From: an uncultured Dongia sp.
Lineage (GTDB): Bacteria > Pseudomonadota > Alphaproteobacteria > Dongiales > Dongiaceae
Assembly: GCF_936916975.1 (NCBI RefSeq)
Contig: NZ_CAKZGO010000014.1
Coordinates: 1 to 64,000, forward strand
DNA length: 64,000 bases
Direction: 5' to 3'
Below are positions 51,162 to 61,343 of this stretch, piece by piece. Every line of letters starts with the position of its first letter. The first letter of the stretch is position 1. A model generated the notes under the pieces. That model worked only from the letters and a program-made list of their open reading frames with translations, did not search any database and was not told the DNA's origin. Made by a program: the position numbers and the translations under genes.

Positions 51162-51797
51162 ATGCTATCCAAGGATCAGATCGAGACATTTTTTGCGCGG
51201 CTGCAAAAAGCCAATCCGGAACCCAAGGGCGAGCTCAATTACGTCAACCCCTATACGCTGCTGGTGGCCGTGGTGCTCTCCGCCCAGGCGACCGATGTCG
51301 GGGTCAACAAGGCCACCGAAAAGCTGTTCAAGGTCGTCGATACGCCGGAAAAGATGGTCCGCCTTGGCGAGGCCAAATTGAAAGACCACATCAAGACCAT
51401 CGGTCTCTTCAACACCAAGGCGAAGAACGTCATCCGCCTTTCGGAAATGCTGGTGGCGGACCACAACAGCGAAGTACCGCGCGACCGCGACATCCTCCAG
51501 ACATTGCCGGGTGTCGGCCGCAAGACCGCCAATGTGGTACTCAACATCGCCTTTGGCGAAGCGACCATCGCCGTCGACACACATATCTTCCGTGTCTCCA
51601 ACCGCACCGGCCTGGCGCCGGGCAAGGATGTCGTGGCGGTGGAACAACGGCTGGAAAAGCGGGTGCCGGAAAAATACAAGCAGCATTGCCATCACTGGCT
51701 GATCCTGCACGGCCGCTATGTCTGCAAGGCTCGCGCGCCGGCCTGCGCCGTCTGCGTCGTCAACGACATCTGCCAGTACAAGGCAAAGACGTTGTGA
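51162..51797 (+). CDS. nth: Endonuclease III
   Basis: LLVAVVLSAQATDVGVNKAT; HhH LPGVGRKTANVVL; [4Fe-4S] C-x6-C-x2-C-x5-C. Confidence 0.97.
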   Translation: MLSKDQIETFFARLQKANPEPKGELNYVNPYTLLVAVVLSAQATDVGVNKATEKLFKVVDTPEKMVRLGEAKLKDHIKTIGLFNTKAKNVIRLSEMLVADHNSEVPRDRDILQTLPGVGRKTANVVLNIAFGEATIAVDTHIFRVSNRTGLAPGKDVVAVEQRLEKRVPEKYKQHCHHWLILHGRYVCKARAPACAVCVVNDICQYKAKTL

Positions 51798-51845
51798 CGT
51801 GTTTGGGGATGGCGTTTGTGGGTGGGGAGTGCAGGTGGTGAGATA

Positions 51846-51968
51846 CCCCTCTCCCTAACCCTCCCCCACGTTGGGGGAGGGGATTCTAGCTAGCCTGAAC
51901 GCCATTGGCACAGCGAACTCGGTTGAACTCCCTCCCCCCAACGTGGGGGAGGGTGGGGGAGAGGGGGT
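51846..51968. repeat. Dispersed GC-rich palindromic intergenic element, copy 1
   Basis: CCCTCTCCCTAACCCTCCCCCACGTTGGGGGAGGGG ... CTCCCTCCCCCCAACGTGGGGGAGGGTGGGGGAGAGGGGGT. Confidence 0.8.
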
Positions 51969-51987
51969 GTTACAACCAGTCCCGCTC

Positions 51988-53409
51988 TTACAACTTAATC
52001 CGCACGCTATACTTCAGCACCGTCGAACCCTCCGCCGGCACCTCGACCAGCCATTGCGCGGTGTTGGAATCGAGCTTCTGATGCGCCTGTGATTCGTCGA
52101 GCATCTTCCATTCACCGGGGAACGCTTCGCGCAGATCGACCGTCACTTTCTCCTTCTTCGCATTCTTGATCTCGACCTCATAGGCGTTCTCATAGAGATC
52201 GTCGGCGAGCTTGGTGTAGTTGGTCTGCTTGGCGCGCGCGGTGATGTCGAAGGCCTCGCCCAGAGTGAGGTCGACGCGCTCGTTCTTCGGCGTGTGGTCG
52301 ATGTGATCCTCGCCGACGAACAGCGCATTGCCGGCGTTGTCTTTCTTGTAGACGCGGATGATGCCCGAAGGTAGCGGCATGCCGAGATGGGATTTTTCCT
52401 CGTTCTTGAATTTCAACTTCACCTGCGCGTTCTGGCGCGGGCCTTCGCCGAAATTGTAACCGTAATTGCCCCAGACATTGGCGCTGTTGGTCAGCAGATA
52501 TTGCTTCTCCACCGGCACGTCGCTGGCCGCCAGCATGGCGACCTGCTTGGTCTGGTTTTCCTTCAGCGTGGTTGGCCGGTCGAGCGAGTAGAGGTGATAT
52601 TCGAACGCGGCCTGCTCCATCATCTTCGGCGCCTGGGCGACGGAATCCATGGCCATCACGCCACCGGCGGCGCGCTCCATATAGGGCTGCACCTGGTTGA
52701 CGTTGCCGGCCACCAGTTGCAGCTTGGCGTCCTTATAAGTAACGCCGCTCTGGTTGGTGAGCGTCACGAGGCCGTTGATGTTGACGGTCTTCTCGTCAGG
52801 CGACAGATCGACCACGTAGTCGGCTGACCAGGAGAGGCCACGGGTGAGGTAAGAAAGGTCGGCGGCGACATCGCCGGCCTTCTCGGCATTGGCCTTCACG
52901 ACCAATGTGGGGCGCGCGCGCAGATTGGCCGGCACGCCGGAATAAACCAGGCGGCCCGGCACTGCCGTCTCGATGCGATCGCCGATCTTCAGGACAGCCT
53001 GGCCGTCGGCCACCGACAGCACCTCGGCTTCTTCGCTACTGTCCTCGCCGGTTTCCGGATTGGTGCGGAACACGCGAATCATTTGGCCAACCGATTTCTC
53101 CAACAGCTTCTGCGCGGTGAGGAGATCGAAATCGAAATTCTGCTCCAGCACATCGAGGATGCCGCCGGCCGAATTGAGCAAGGCAGTCTCCGGCCGCATG
53201 GCGGCTGCCACGTCGATGAAAGCGATGTCGTTCTCGCCCGCGGTCACGGGGATCGTGCGCGAATCGCGGATCAGCGCCAGATCCTGGTTGTAGATCGTGA
53301 CCGCGACACCGGTCTGGCTGTCGGTGGTGACGGCGGTCTCCGCCCAGGCATGCGCGCTGGCGGTCAAAGCAAGGGCCAAGGCAGTGCCGGCGGCGAGAAG
53401 TGAGCGCAT
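51988..53409 (-). CDS. DUF4139 domain-containing secreted protein
   Basis: Signal peptide; VTIYNQDLALIRDSRTI; LSWSADYVVDLSPDEKTVNINGLVTLTNQSGVTYKDAKLQLVAG. Confidence 0.85.
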   Translation of the reverse strand: MRSLLAAGTALALALTASAHAWAETAVTTDSQTGVAVTIYNQDLALIRDSRTIPVTAGENDIAFIDVAAAMRPETALLNSAGGILDVLEQNFDFDLLTAQKLLEKSVGQMIRVFRTNPETGEDSSEEAEVLSVADGQAVLKIGDRIETAVPGRLVYSGVPANLRARPTLVVKANAEKAGDVAADLSYLTRGLSWSADYVVDLSPDEKTVNINGLVTLTNQSGVTYKDAKLQLVAGNVNQVQPYMERAAGGVMAMDSVAQAPKMMEQAAFEYHLYSLDRPTTLKENQTKQVAMLAASDVPVEKQYLLTNSANVWGNYGYNFGEGPRQNAQVKLKFKNEEKSHLGMPLPSGIIRVYKKDNAGNALFVGEDHIDHTPKNERVDLTLGEAFDITARAKQTNYTKLADDLYENAYEVEIKNAKKEKVTVDLREAFPGEWKMLDESQAHQKLDSNTAQWLVEVPAEGSTVLKYSVRIKL

Positions 53410-53565
53410 GGGGAAATCCTTCATCGAATGGTTCCGGGCGTAGCCCGGTGGGGAGGGTCGTGAATGCCAACTACAAATGGCGATGGAATGCGGCAAGACT
53501 ATGACAAATGCGTGCGCGCGCTCAAGTAACGGCCATCACGTTTGCGTGCTAATGGCAGGAAAATA

Positions 53566-54213
53566 TCAGGGTTCGTCGGCTTCCCGGAATATGACCACGC
53601 GGACATGCGCGGCATCATCGGTACTGAGTCCCGTGCGGGCAAGCAAGGTGTCCGGCGCCCCGACATCGCGCAGGCGCTGCACCAAGGCATTGGCGAGCGC
53701 CATGCCCTTGTCCCAATTGTCGCCGGTGGCATCGGCCGGTATGTCGGCGCGCAGCGCGCTTTCATTCAGTGTCACCGCCAGCAAGCCGGCCAGCGCAAAG
53801 AGCAGATCCTCCTCGCGGGGCACGCTGGCATCGCTGCCGATGCGCGCCAGCGGCAGTTCCAGCGTCACCTCGTCCTGGAATGGAATCACGATGATATCGG
53901 CGAGGGCCGGCGCCGCGTCGATCTTGGTCTGCAGCAACGTCGCCAGATAATCGGTATCGCGCCCATCCGTGGTGGGTTTGGTCGCCATGGATTTGTCGGC
54001 GGCACCGGCTTCCTTGCCGGCCTCGGTTTCCGCCGTCGCCTCGATGCCGAACGCCGCCTGCATGCGCGCGCGATCGGTCTGCGCCAGGGAATAGAGCAGC
54101 ACGAAGCTCGCCAGCAGGCAGCCGGCGAAATCGGCAAAGCTCATCAGCCAGACCGGCTGCTTGATCTCTTCACGCGGCTGCTGGCCGGCGCGGATGAAAT
54201 TGTCCCCGGACAT
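53566..54213 (-). CDS. MotB/OmpA-like single-pass membrane protein (Asp-containing TM)
   Basis: VWLMSFADFAGCLLASFVLLYSLAQ resembles the MotB N-terminus; weak OmpA-like C-terminal pattern. Confidence 0.6.
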   Translation of the reverse strand: MSGDNFIRAGQQPREEIKQPVWLMSFADFAGCLLASFVLLYSLAQTDRARMQAAFGIEATAETEAGKEAGAADKSMATKPTTDGRDTDYLATLLQTKIDAAPALADIIVIPFQDEVTLELPLARIGSDASVPREEDLLFALAGLLAVTLNESALRADIPADATGDNWDKGMALANALVQRLRDVGAPDTLLARTGLSTDDAAHVRVVIFREADEP

Positions 54214-54884
54214 TAGGGTGCCCCGCTGCCAGAAGTGGTCGGGGCGACTTGGGGATCCAGTCGCACCAGCAGGCTCAGCGTCTCCGGGGCACCCGGCCCG
54301 GTGCCGACGAATAGCTGCGCAGGGACAATGCCGCCGGCGCTGGCTGCGGTGGCGAGGATGCCGGCATAGGTTGATGCCACGGCGCCGTCGCTAAACCGCA
54401 ATTCCAATTCATAACGAAGATCAGCCGGCCTCTTCTCCAGGGCAGCGGCCATCGCCTGCAAGCCCCTCTCGAATTCGATCGTGGCGGTCTCCGCGGTTGT
54501 GTCGATGGCAGAGCTGATCGGCATGGTGAGGATCAGCCGGTTGCCACCACTCGCCGTCTCGACCTCGGTGAGGGGGATCGCCTGGCGGAAGCCGTTGGCG
54601 ACGGCGCCCAGCGTCTTGCTCTGGGCCTCGGCGCTGGCCGCCCCTTCGCCGGAGGTGAGGGCAAAAGTATCGCGGACGCCGGTGATGAGGGCGCGCATGC
54701 GGGTGTTCTCATGCAGCGAAATGCTGGTGAGGACGATCATGAAAGTGGTGATCATCAGCATCAGGCTGACGAAAGTCGGCAGGCTGGGATTGCCGGCCGG
54801 CACGAATTTCACCTCCGGCAACGGCAAGGGACGCCGATGGGCGCGCCTTTCCTTGCGTGGCACTGGTGGTTCGAGCTCGGCCAA
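54213..54884 (-). CDS. MotB-like single-pass membrane protein lacking the TM Asp
   Basis: NPSLPTFVSLMLMITTFMIVLTSISLHENTR at the MotB TM position; overlaps the next gene. Confidence 0.55.
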   Translation of the reverse strand: MAELEPPVPRKERRAHRRPLPLPEVKFVPAGNPSLPTFVSLMLMITTFMIVLTSISLHENTRMRALITGVRDTFALTSGEGAASAEAQSKTLGAVANGFRQAIPLTEVETASGGNRLILTMPISSAIDTTAETATIEFERGLQAMAAALEKRPADLRYELELRFSDGAVASTYAGILATAASAGGIVPAQLFVGTGPGAPETLSLLVRLDPQVAPTTSGSGAP

Positions 54885-54962
54885 TGTCGCGGTCCCTTGC
54901 TTTCCGGCGGTTATCCTATCGGAAATGCAAGGATCAGGCCACTTTGGCCGGATTTAAGGAGT

Positions 54963-55550
54963 TTAGAGCTTCTGACGGGCTTTCATGGCCTGAATGAGGG
55001 TGCCGTCATCCAGATAATCGAGCTCGCCACCCACCGGGACACCATGGGCGAGGCGCGAAATGGTGAGATTGAAGGGCTGCAGCCGGTCGCCCAGGTAATG
55101 CGCCGTGGTCTGCCCGTCGACCGTGGCGCCCAGCGCCAGGATCACTTCCTTGACCTCATTACCCTCCAGGCGCCGCAGCAGCGGGGCGATGGTCAGCTGT
55201 TCCGGCCCGATCCCATCCAGCGCCGAAAGGACACCGCCCAGCACGTGATAGCGCCCCTTGAAGGTGGCGATGCGCTCCAGCGCCCACAGATCGCCGACAT
55301 CGGCCACCACGCACAGCATGCCGGCATCGCGGCCGGGATCGCGGCAGATGGTGCAGGGATCGGCGGCATCGAGATTGCCGCAGATGCTGCAGGTCTTCAC
55401 ATGCGCCGCGACATCGCCCAGTGCATTGATCAGCGGATGCAGCAGCACCTCGCGTTTCTTCAGAAGATGCAGCACAGCCCGCCGTGCCGATCGCGGCCCC
55501 ATCCCCGGCAGCCGCCCCATGATCTGGATAAGTTTGTCGATGTCGTTCAT
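54963..55550 (-). CDS. recR: Recombination protein RecR
   Basis: [18 protein letters not shown]; zinc finger [16 protein letters not shown]; Toprim. Confidence 0.97.
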   Translation of the reverse strand: MNDIDKLIQIMGRLPGMGPRSARRAVLHLLKKREVLLHPLINALGDVAAHVKTCSICGNLDAADPCTICRDPGRDAGMLCVVADVGDLWALERIATFKGRYHVLGGVLSALDGIGPEQLTIAPLLRRLEGNEVKEVILALGATVDGQTTAHYLGDRLQPFNLTISRLAHGVPVGGELDYLDDGTLIQAMKARQKL

Positions 55551-55580
55551 GGGATTTGAAACGGTGAGCTGGTGGAGAGA

Positions 55581-55710
55581 CCCCCTCTCCCCGACCCTCT
55601 CCCGCCGCCGACGAATGTCGGCATTCGCCGACTGCGGGGAGAGGGGGAAGAAGACAGAGCTCGTTCAAGTTCCCTCCCCCCAACGTGGGGGAGGGTTAGG
55701 GAGAGGGGGT
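55581..55710. repeat. Dispersed GC-rich palindromic intergenic element, copy 2
   Basis: CCCCCTCTCCCCGACCCTCTCCC ... TTCCCTCCCCCCAACGTGGGGGAGGGTTAGGGAGAGGGGGT, close to copy 1. Confidence 0.8.
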
Positions 55711-55713
55711 GCA

Positions 55714-56037
55714 TCAAAACGGCAGCTTGAATCCCGGCGGCAGCGGCAACCCGCCGGTGACCTTGCCCATCTCTTCGGAGATATACGCATCGGCCTTGCC
55801 GCGCGCATCGCGGAGCGCGGCGCTGATCAGATCCTCCAGCACTTCGACTTCGGCCGGGTTCACCAGCGACGGATCGATCTTCACGCGCTTGGGTTCGCCC
55901 TTGGCGGTCATCACGATGCTGACCATGCCACCGGCCGCCTGGCCGGTCACTTCGGTCTGTTCGAGGGCCGCCTGCATCTCAGCCATCTTCGACTGCATCT
56001 GCTGGGCCTGCTTCATCATCTGGCCAAGGTTTTTCAT
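55714..56037 (-). CDS. ybaB: YbaB/EbfC family nucleoid-associated protein
   Basis: MKNLGQMMKQAQQMQSKMAEMQ; between dnaX and recR. Confidence 0.95.
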   Translation of the reverse strand: MKNLGQMMKQAQQMQSKMAEMQAALEQTEVTGQAAGGMVSIVMTAKGEPKRVKIDPSLVNPAEVEVLEDLISAALRDARGKADAYISEEMGKVTGGLPLPPGFKLPF

Positions 56038-57914
56038 TACGCATCGTCTCCAATCGGGAAATCTGTGTCTGCGCCGGCATTGTCCGCATCCGGCGCATCG
56101 GCGTCGACATCGGAGGTGGGTGTCGCCGCGGCATCTATCAAGTCGCGCACCTCGTCGATGGTGGCGCCGGGAAAAGCTTTGAGCACCGCCTGCACCAGCG
56201 GATGCTGCGACGCCTGGCGCTTGCGCTCGGCAACGGCGGCAGCTTCCTGCTGCTTCAGCGTTGCTTCGCCGGCGGCGTTCGACAGGGAGACCAGCCAGCG
56301 CTTGCCGGTCCATTCCAGCAGGCAGGCGGCAATGCGGTTGGCAAGGTTGGCGGGTGCGCGGTCCGACGGCCGGAACTCAATCCGCCCGGCCTCGAAATGC
56401 ACCAGATGCACGTCAGAGAGAAGATGCGTCAGCAGGATGGCTTCGCGCTTGGCGCGGAACAGCGACACGATCTCGTCGAAGCTGCGCGGATCGGCGAGCG
56501 TGTCGGCATCGGGTTTCGCGGCAGTATGGCCCATCGCGGGCGGCGCTTCCTGCGGCACCAGTTCCATGCGCGCGGCCGAACCCTGCGCGCCCACCTGCGC
56601 CCGTGGCCCGCCTGAATTACTGCTGCCGACATAACTGGAGGCAATCGCCGACGCCCCGGCACCATTGCCGTTACGCGTGCCATTGCCGGCCGATGTTGTT
56701 CCGCCTGGCGCTGTCATCTGGCCGGCGCTCAGCCGTTTCACCAGGTCACCCGGCGTCGGCAGATCGGCGACATGCATCAGTCGGATGAGTGCCATCTCGA
56801 CCGCGGCCAAGGCCTGCGGTGCGGCCTGCGCTTCGCCAAGACCCTTCAACAGCATCTGCCAGGTACGCGCCAGGACCGGCATGGAAAGTTTCTGCGCCAA
56901 CTCGGCACCGCGCTTGCGCTCGGCCTCCGGCAAGGTCGGTTGTGCCAACACGTCAGACGAGATCTTGGCGCGGGTCAGGAGATGCGTGAGATCGAGAAGA
57001 TCCTGCACCACCACAATGGGATCTGCGCCGGCGCGGTACATGACACCCAGCAGATCGAGTGCCGTCGCGGCTTCGCCACCCATCACCGCTTCATAAAGAT
57101 CGAACAGCTGCGTGCGGTCGGAAAGACCCAGCATCTCGCGGATCTGCGCCTCGGTGACGGCACCTTCCGCCATGGCGATCGCCTGGTCGAGCAGCGACAA
57201 GCCATCGCGCGCGGAACCGTCGGCGGCACGGCTGATGAGCGCCAGCGCATTGGGTTCGACCGTGACGTTTTCCGCAGCGACAATGCGCGCGAAATGCGCG
57301 GCGAGCACATCGGCCTCGATACGCCGTAAATCGAAACGCTGGCAGCGCGAGAGTACCGTCACCGGCACCTTGCGGATTTCCGTCGTGGCGAAGACGAACT
57401 TCACATGCGAGGGCGGCTCTTCCAGCGTCTTCAACAGCGCGTTGAAGGCGTTGTTGGAGAGCATGTGCACTTCGTCGATGATGTAGACCTTGTAGCGCGC
57501 ACTCACCGGACGATAGCGCACGCCATCAATGAGCTCGCGGATGTCGCCCACACCTGTGCGGCTGGCGGCATCCATCTCGATGACGTCGACATGACGGTCT
57601 TCGGCGATGGCGACGCAATGTTCGCACACGCCACACGGGCTGGCCGTGGGGCCGCCGCTGCCGTCAGGACCGACGCAGTTGAAGGCTCGGGCGAGAATGC
57701 GGGCGGTGGTGGTCTTGCCGACACCGCGCACACCGGTCAGCATGAAGGCATGCGCGAGGCGCCCGGCGGCAATCGCATTGGTGAGGGTGCGGACCAGGGC
57801 GTCCTGGCCGACCAAGCCGGCAAAATCGCTCGGCCGGTATTTGCGGGCCAGCACGCGGTAATGCCCATCGGCACTGCCACCGGCTGCTTGGATTGGCCCC
57901 TCGTTTTCACTCAT
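56037..57914 (-). CDS. dnaX: DNA polymerase III subunit gamma/tau
   Basis: VLARKYRPSDFAGLVGQDALVRTL; LTGVRGVGKTTTARILARAFNC. Confidence 0.97.
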   Translation of the reverse strand: MSENEGPIQAAGGSADGHYRVLARKYRPSDFAGLVGQDALVRTLTNAIAAGRLAHAFMLTGVRGVGKTTTARILARAFNCVGPDGSGGPTASPCGVCEHCVAIAEDRHVDVIEMDAASRTGVGDIRELIDGVRYRPVSARYKVYIIDEVHMLSNNAFNALLKTLEEPPSHVKFVFATTEIRKVPVTVLSRCQRFDLRRIEADVLAAHFARIVAAENVTVEPNALALISRAADGSARDGLSLLDQAIAMAEGAVTEAQIREMLGLSDRTQLFDLYEAVMGGEAATALDLLGVMYRAGADPIVVVQDLLDLTHLLTRAKISSDVLAQPTLPEAERKRGAELAQKLSMPVLARTWQMLLKGLGEAQAAPQALAAVEMALIRLMHVADLPTPGDLVKRLSAGQMTAPGGTTSAGNGTRNGNGAGASAIASSYVGSSNSGGPRAQVGAQGSAARMELVPQEAPPAMGHTAAKPDADTLADPRSFDEIVSLFRAKREAILLTHLLSDVHLVHFEAGRIEFRPSDRAPANLANRIAACLLEWTGKRWLVSLSNAAGEATLKQQEAAAVAERKRQASQHPLVQAVLKAFPGATIDEVRDLIDAAATPTSDVDADAPDADNAGADTDFPIGDDA

Positions 57915-58033
57915 GCACTGGTCTTTGCCCGGAAGGAAAAAGCGCTAGGAAGGTGGTACAAAAAATCGCGCACCGGCGCCAGCAATCTTAATGCCGCGAC
58001 CATGACGAAGAGAGGCATATGGGGACAAAGAAA

Positions 58034-58136
58034 GGGTGGGAGGCTGGCCTGCGACCCGCATGCAAACTCGTTACGGCTGCTTCCTTCCGGACCTGACCGG
58101 GTTGGCGAGACATACGTCCGCCACCAACCTCCCGGG
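58034..58136 (-). ncRNA. ffs: Signal recognition particle RNA, small bacterial type
   Basis: Minus strand carries GGTCAGGTCCGGAAGGAAGCAGCC; ends GGGAGGTTGG / CCAGCCTCCC pair; upstream of dnaX. Confidence 0.92.
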
Positions 58137-58276
58137 CGAGCTTATAGCAAGAATCCACCCACCCTGCGCAACAGCTCAATTGCCGCAAGTAAATATCGTT
58201 ACGATTCAGAGTGTTGGTAGCTTGAGCGACAGCATCGTTCGCTGCGGCATGGTCGCGACCATGCAAAATCCAGACA

Positions 58277-59041
58277 TCAGGGACGATCGAGCAGTTCCTG
58301 GCGGATGATGGAGCCGTCCTTGGCTTTCATCTCGGCTTTCAGGATGACGCCGTCCGGTCCGTACCAGACATCGCGGTTGAGCTCACCGGTAAAGGCGAAA
58401 TGCCGCGCCGCGACCTCGCCCACCGGCAGCACCAGCGTGCCTTCGCCCTTGTCGGTCACGGTCACCTGATGCTGGCGCGCACGGACGGTGTCCAGCACCG
58501 ACTTCTGCTTGATGGCGTCGGGATGCCACAGGGTGCTGGGGATGAGATCGCCCGGCACGTCGCGATTCTTGGTGTTGTATTTGCCCTGCAGACGGTCACC
58601 CTTGCGGTGCAGATCGACCTTGCGTTCCTCGCCGTCATCAAGCGTGTCGGAGGAGATGGCCTGCAGGATGCCGTCCTGCCATTTCTCTTCGATATGCTGG
58701 GTGAAGGTGTAGAAGCTCAGGCCCAGCATCCGCACATCGATCTCGACATCGGTGATCACGGTCAGCTGGTCGTCGCCATCCGTCACGAAATCGAGCTTCT
58801 GCGTACCTATCGGGTTGCCGTCGCGGGTGATCGTGTAAATGAAGCGACCCAAGGGCGGCGCAAAGGGAAAGCCGGCGATGGCTGACGCGGATTGCGCGCT
58901 CGTGGCCAGTGAATCTGGCGCCAAGGAATCCGCCACGGCCGGGCTGCCACCAACGAAGGACATGGCACCGCCCGCGCCCGCTGCAACGACGAGCGTGGTG
59001 TGGGTCATGTTCAAGAGCAATTGCCGCCGCGTGATGCTCAT
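58277..59041 (-). CDS. DUF6134-like secreted protein
   Basis: Leader MSITRRQLLLNMTHTTLVVAAGAGGA; body FIYTITRDGNPIGTQKLDF. Confidence 0.7.
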   Translation of the reverse strand: MSITRRQLLLNMTHTTLVVAAGAGGAMSFVGGSPAVADSLAPDSLATSAQSASAIAGFPFAPPLGRFIYTITRDGNPIGTQKLDFVTDGDDQLTVITDVEIDVRMLGLSFYTFTQHIEEKWQDGILQAISSDTLDDGEERKVDLHRKGDRLQGKYNTKNRDVPGDLIPSTLWHPDAIKQKSVLDTVRARQHQVTVTDKGEGTLVLPVGEVAARHFAFTGELNRDVWYGPDGVILKAEMKAKDGSIIRQELLDRP

Positions 59042-59219
59042 GGCAAGTATATCAACCTGATGTTCAAAAATTATCGCCGCATGATCGACTGAAGCGCCGA
59101 AAAGGTCAAACCCGGTAAATTGACCGTTACGGTAAATGTGTCGTGACAAGGTTACCGTCAAGACGTCACGCAGATATAAAATTTAATCACGCACGCCGGC
59201 AAATTAACGAATCCAGCAA

Positions 59220-60116
59220 ATGCACACTTACTTTTACGCCACCGGCGATTTCGATCGCAGCACCCAACACCGCGAAGACCACGGCTGGTTGAAGGCGCGC
59301 CTCGTAGACCCGACCAGTCGGCTATACCCAGTGTGGCGTTTACGACACTTGGTGTTGCAAGATCAGTCGCCCAAATTGCAACTGCTCGACCCCATTGCCC
59401 AAGCCGACCTCATTGCCCGCGCAGAAACGGTGATTCTGCTGGGGGTCGAGGGCGGTGTCGCGCATTTTGCCCTTGATCTCTCCGTGCTCGACGAGGATGC
59501 GGCCACCGAGCTCGGCGATTTTCAGGAATTGCGCGGCATCGGGCCGTTACTGCCGCAACGCGATGGTGCCCTGCTCGCTTACGCGCGCGGCCTTGCCTAT
59601 TGGCATCAGCGGCACCGTTATTGCGGCGTGTGCGGCGCACCTACCGAGGTGAAGGCAGCGGGCCATCAGCGGCAATGCACCGACCGGGATTGCGCCACAG
59701 TGCAATTTCCACGCACCGATCCTGCCGTCATCATGCGTGTCACCTGCGGCAACAAGATCCTGATGGCGCGGCAAGGCATGTGGCCGCAAGGCATGCATTC
59801 GGTGCTGGCCGGATTCGTGGAACCCGGCGAGGCGCTGGAAGACACGGTGGCGCGCGAAGTGTTCGAGGAAGTGGGCCTGCGGGTCCATGACATCCGCTAT
59901 TTCGGCTCGCAACCCTGGCCGTTCCCGGCTTCGCTCATGCTGGGCTTCACCGCCGAAGCGGAGACCGAGAAATTCGATCTCCATGACGGCGAGATTGAAT
60001 CGGCGCGCTGGATGACGCGCATGGAATTGCTGAACTCACCGGAAGACGAGAGCTTCCGCCTGCCACGCGCCGATTCCATCTCCCGCCGCTTGATCGAAGA
60101 TTGGGTCAAGCTTTAG
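59220..60116 (+). CDS. nudC: NAD(+) diphosphatase
   Basis: YCGVCGAPTEVKAAGHQRQC; Nudix box GFVEPGEALEDTVAREVFEEVGL; SQPWPFPAS. Confidence 0.96.
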   Translation: MHTYFYATGDFDRSTQHREDHGWLKARLVDPTSRLYPVWRLRHLVLQDQSPKLQLLDPIAQADLIARAETVILLGVEGGVAHFALDLSVLDEDAATELGDFQELRGIGPLLPQRDGALLAYARGLAYWHQRHRYCGVCGAPTEVKAAGHQRQCTDRDCATVQFPRTDPAVIMRVTCGNKILMARQGMWPQGMHSVLAGFVEPGEALEDTVAREVFEEVGLRVHDIRYFGSQPWPFPASLMLGFTAEAETEKFDLHDGEIESARWMTRMELLNSPEDESFRLPRADSISRRLIEDWVKL

Positions 60117-61143
60117 CAGCGGTCCTGGCACTCAGGCCTTTTGTGATCAAGGCCGATCCCGGCAGCGCGCCGATGCGGCAGTTGCTGAGGTCGATATCCC
60201 GCTGATGTGCTGCGGTGAAATCGGCGCCGCGCAGATCCGCCTTGTTCAATTTGGCGCGAATCATATTGGCCTTGCGGAAATCCGCTGCCATCAGCCAAGC
60301 CTCTTCGAGCCGTGTCTCGGCCAGTTTTGCGCCGCTGAAATTGGCAGCAGCCAGATTGCGGCCGGAAAGATCCAGGCCGGAAAGGTCGATGCCGGCAAGG
60401 TCGGCGCGGCTGCCCTCTGCGCCCAGACTGAGTACCCAACGCGCGTGTTCATCCAGCACGATGCCCAGTTTCGCCGGATCCATTTTGGCGAAGGACGGGC
60501 CTGTCACGCGCGTGATGTCGATCTTGCCATCCATGTTCTTGTCGATGAGCGCGCCGGAAAAATCGCTGTCGACCATCATCGCGCCGGCCACGATGGCCCC
60601 GCTCATCTCTGCCTGACGGAAGGAAACGCCGCGCAGATCGGCATTGCTGAGATTGGTCTGCGCCAGGACTGCGCCGGAAAAATCAGCACCCTTCATCTTG
60701 GTGTCGGCGAAATTGGCGCGGGTCAGGATGGCCCCCTTGAAGGACGAGTGATCCTCGCTATGCGCGTCGCGCCGCATGTCGGATCGGCCCAGGCTGGCGC
60801 CGACCATGGTGGCATCCTGGAACGACGCGCTACGCAAATCGGCCCGTTGGAAATCCGCGTTGGTGAGATCGCAACGATCGAAGCTGCTGCTGCGCAGGAT
60901 CGCCCCGGTGAATTTGGCGCCACGTCCTTCGCCCCCATCGAAGTGGCATTGGGTGAACAGACCGTCACTGAAGTTCATATGGCTGAAATCGAGCCCGCTC
61001 AGATCGCACTTCTCCAGCATCGCACGCTTGCCGCTGGACCGGCCGACGACCCAATCGACGTGCAACTGATTGAGCCGCTGCAGTATCTCGCGGTTGATCC
61101 GTTTGTTTTTGATGATTCGGGTGTCGGGCGGCGGCGGTGCCAT
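60106..61143 (-). CDS. Pentapeptide repeat-containing protein
   Basis: Repeats such as SNADLRGVSFRQAEMSGA and NKADLRGADFTAA; shares a HxxW...G..RADL motif with 17465..18691. Confidence 0.93.
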   Translation of the reverse strand: MAPPPPDTRIIKNKRINREILQRLNQLHVDWVVGRSSGKRAMLEKCDLSGLDFSHMNFSDGLFTQCHFDGGEGRGAKFTGAILRSSSFDRCDLTNADFQRADLRSASFQDATMVGASLGRSDMRRDAHSEDHSSFKGAILTRANFADTKMKGADFSGAVLAQTNLSNADLRGVSFRQAEMSGAIVAGAMMVDSDFSGALIDKNMDGKIDITRVTGPSFAKMDPAKLGIVLDEHARWVLSLGAEGSRADLAGIDLSGLDLSGRNLAAANFSGAKLAETRLEEAWLMAADFRKANMIRAKLNKADLRGADFTAAHQRDIDLSNCRIGALPGSALITKGLSARTAAKA

Positions 61144-61343
61144 GAGCAGGTTCGTCCCAGCTGGTAAAAAGGGTGGTCAAAAGGCGCCGTTGACTATCAT
61201 TATGTTCCTAACGACACAATATTATGTGTTTTCTTTAAATAGGATTTAAATACTTGTCGGTATATGGTTGCCTGAGCTTTGCTACAGGCCAAAATTGCAA
61301 ACCGGCAAAGTTCTGAAACCGCCTCTCTTCAACGGAGCCCACC

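Noticed and set aside
55258-56634. 458-aa plus-strand ORF across recR/ybaB/dnaX
   Set aside because: Low-complexity shadow ORF spanning several genes encoded on the opposite strand and the repeat element.
56037-57914. Programmed frameshift in dnaX generating a gamma form
   Set aside because: No obvious A6-7/G slippery heptamer seen by eye on the coding strand; not claimed.
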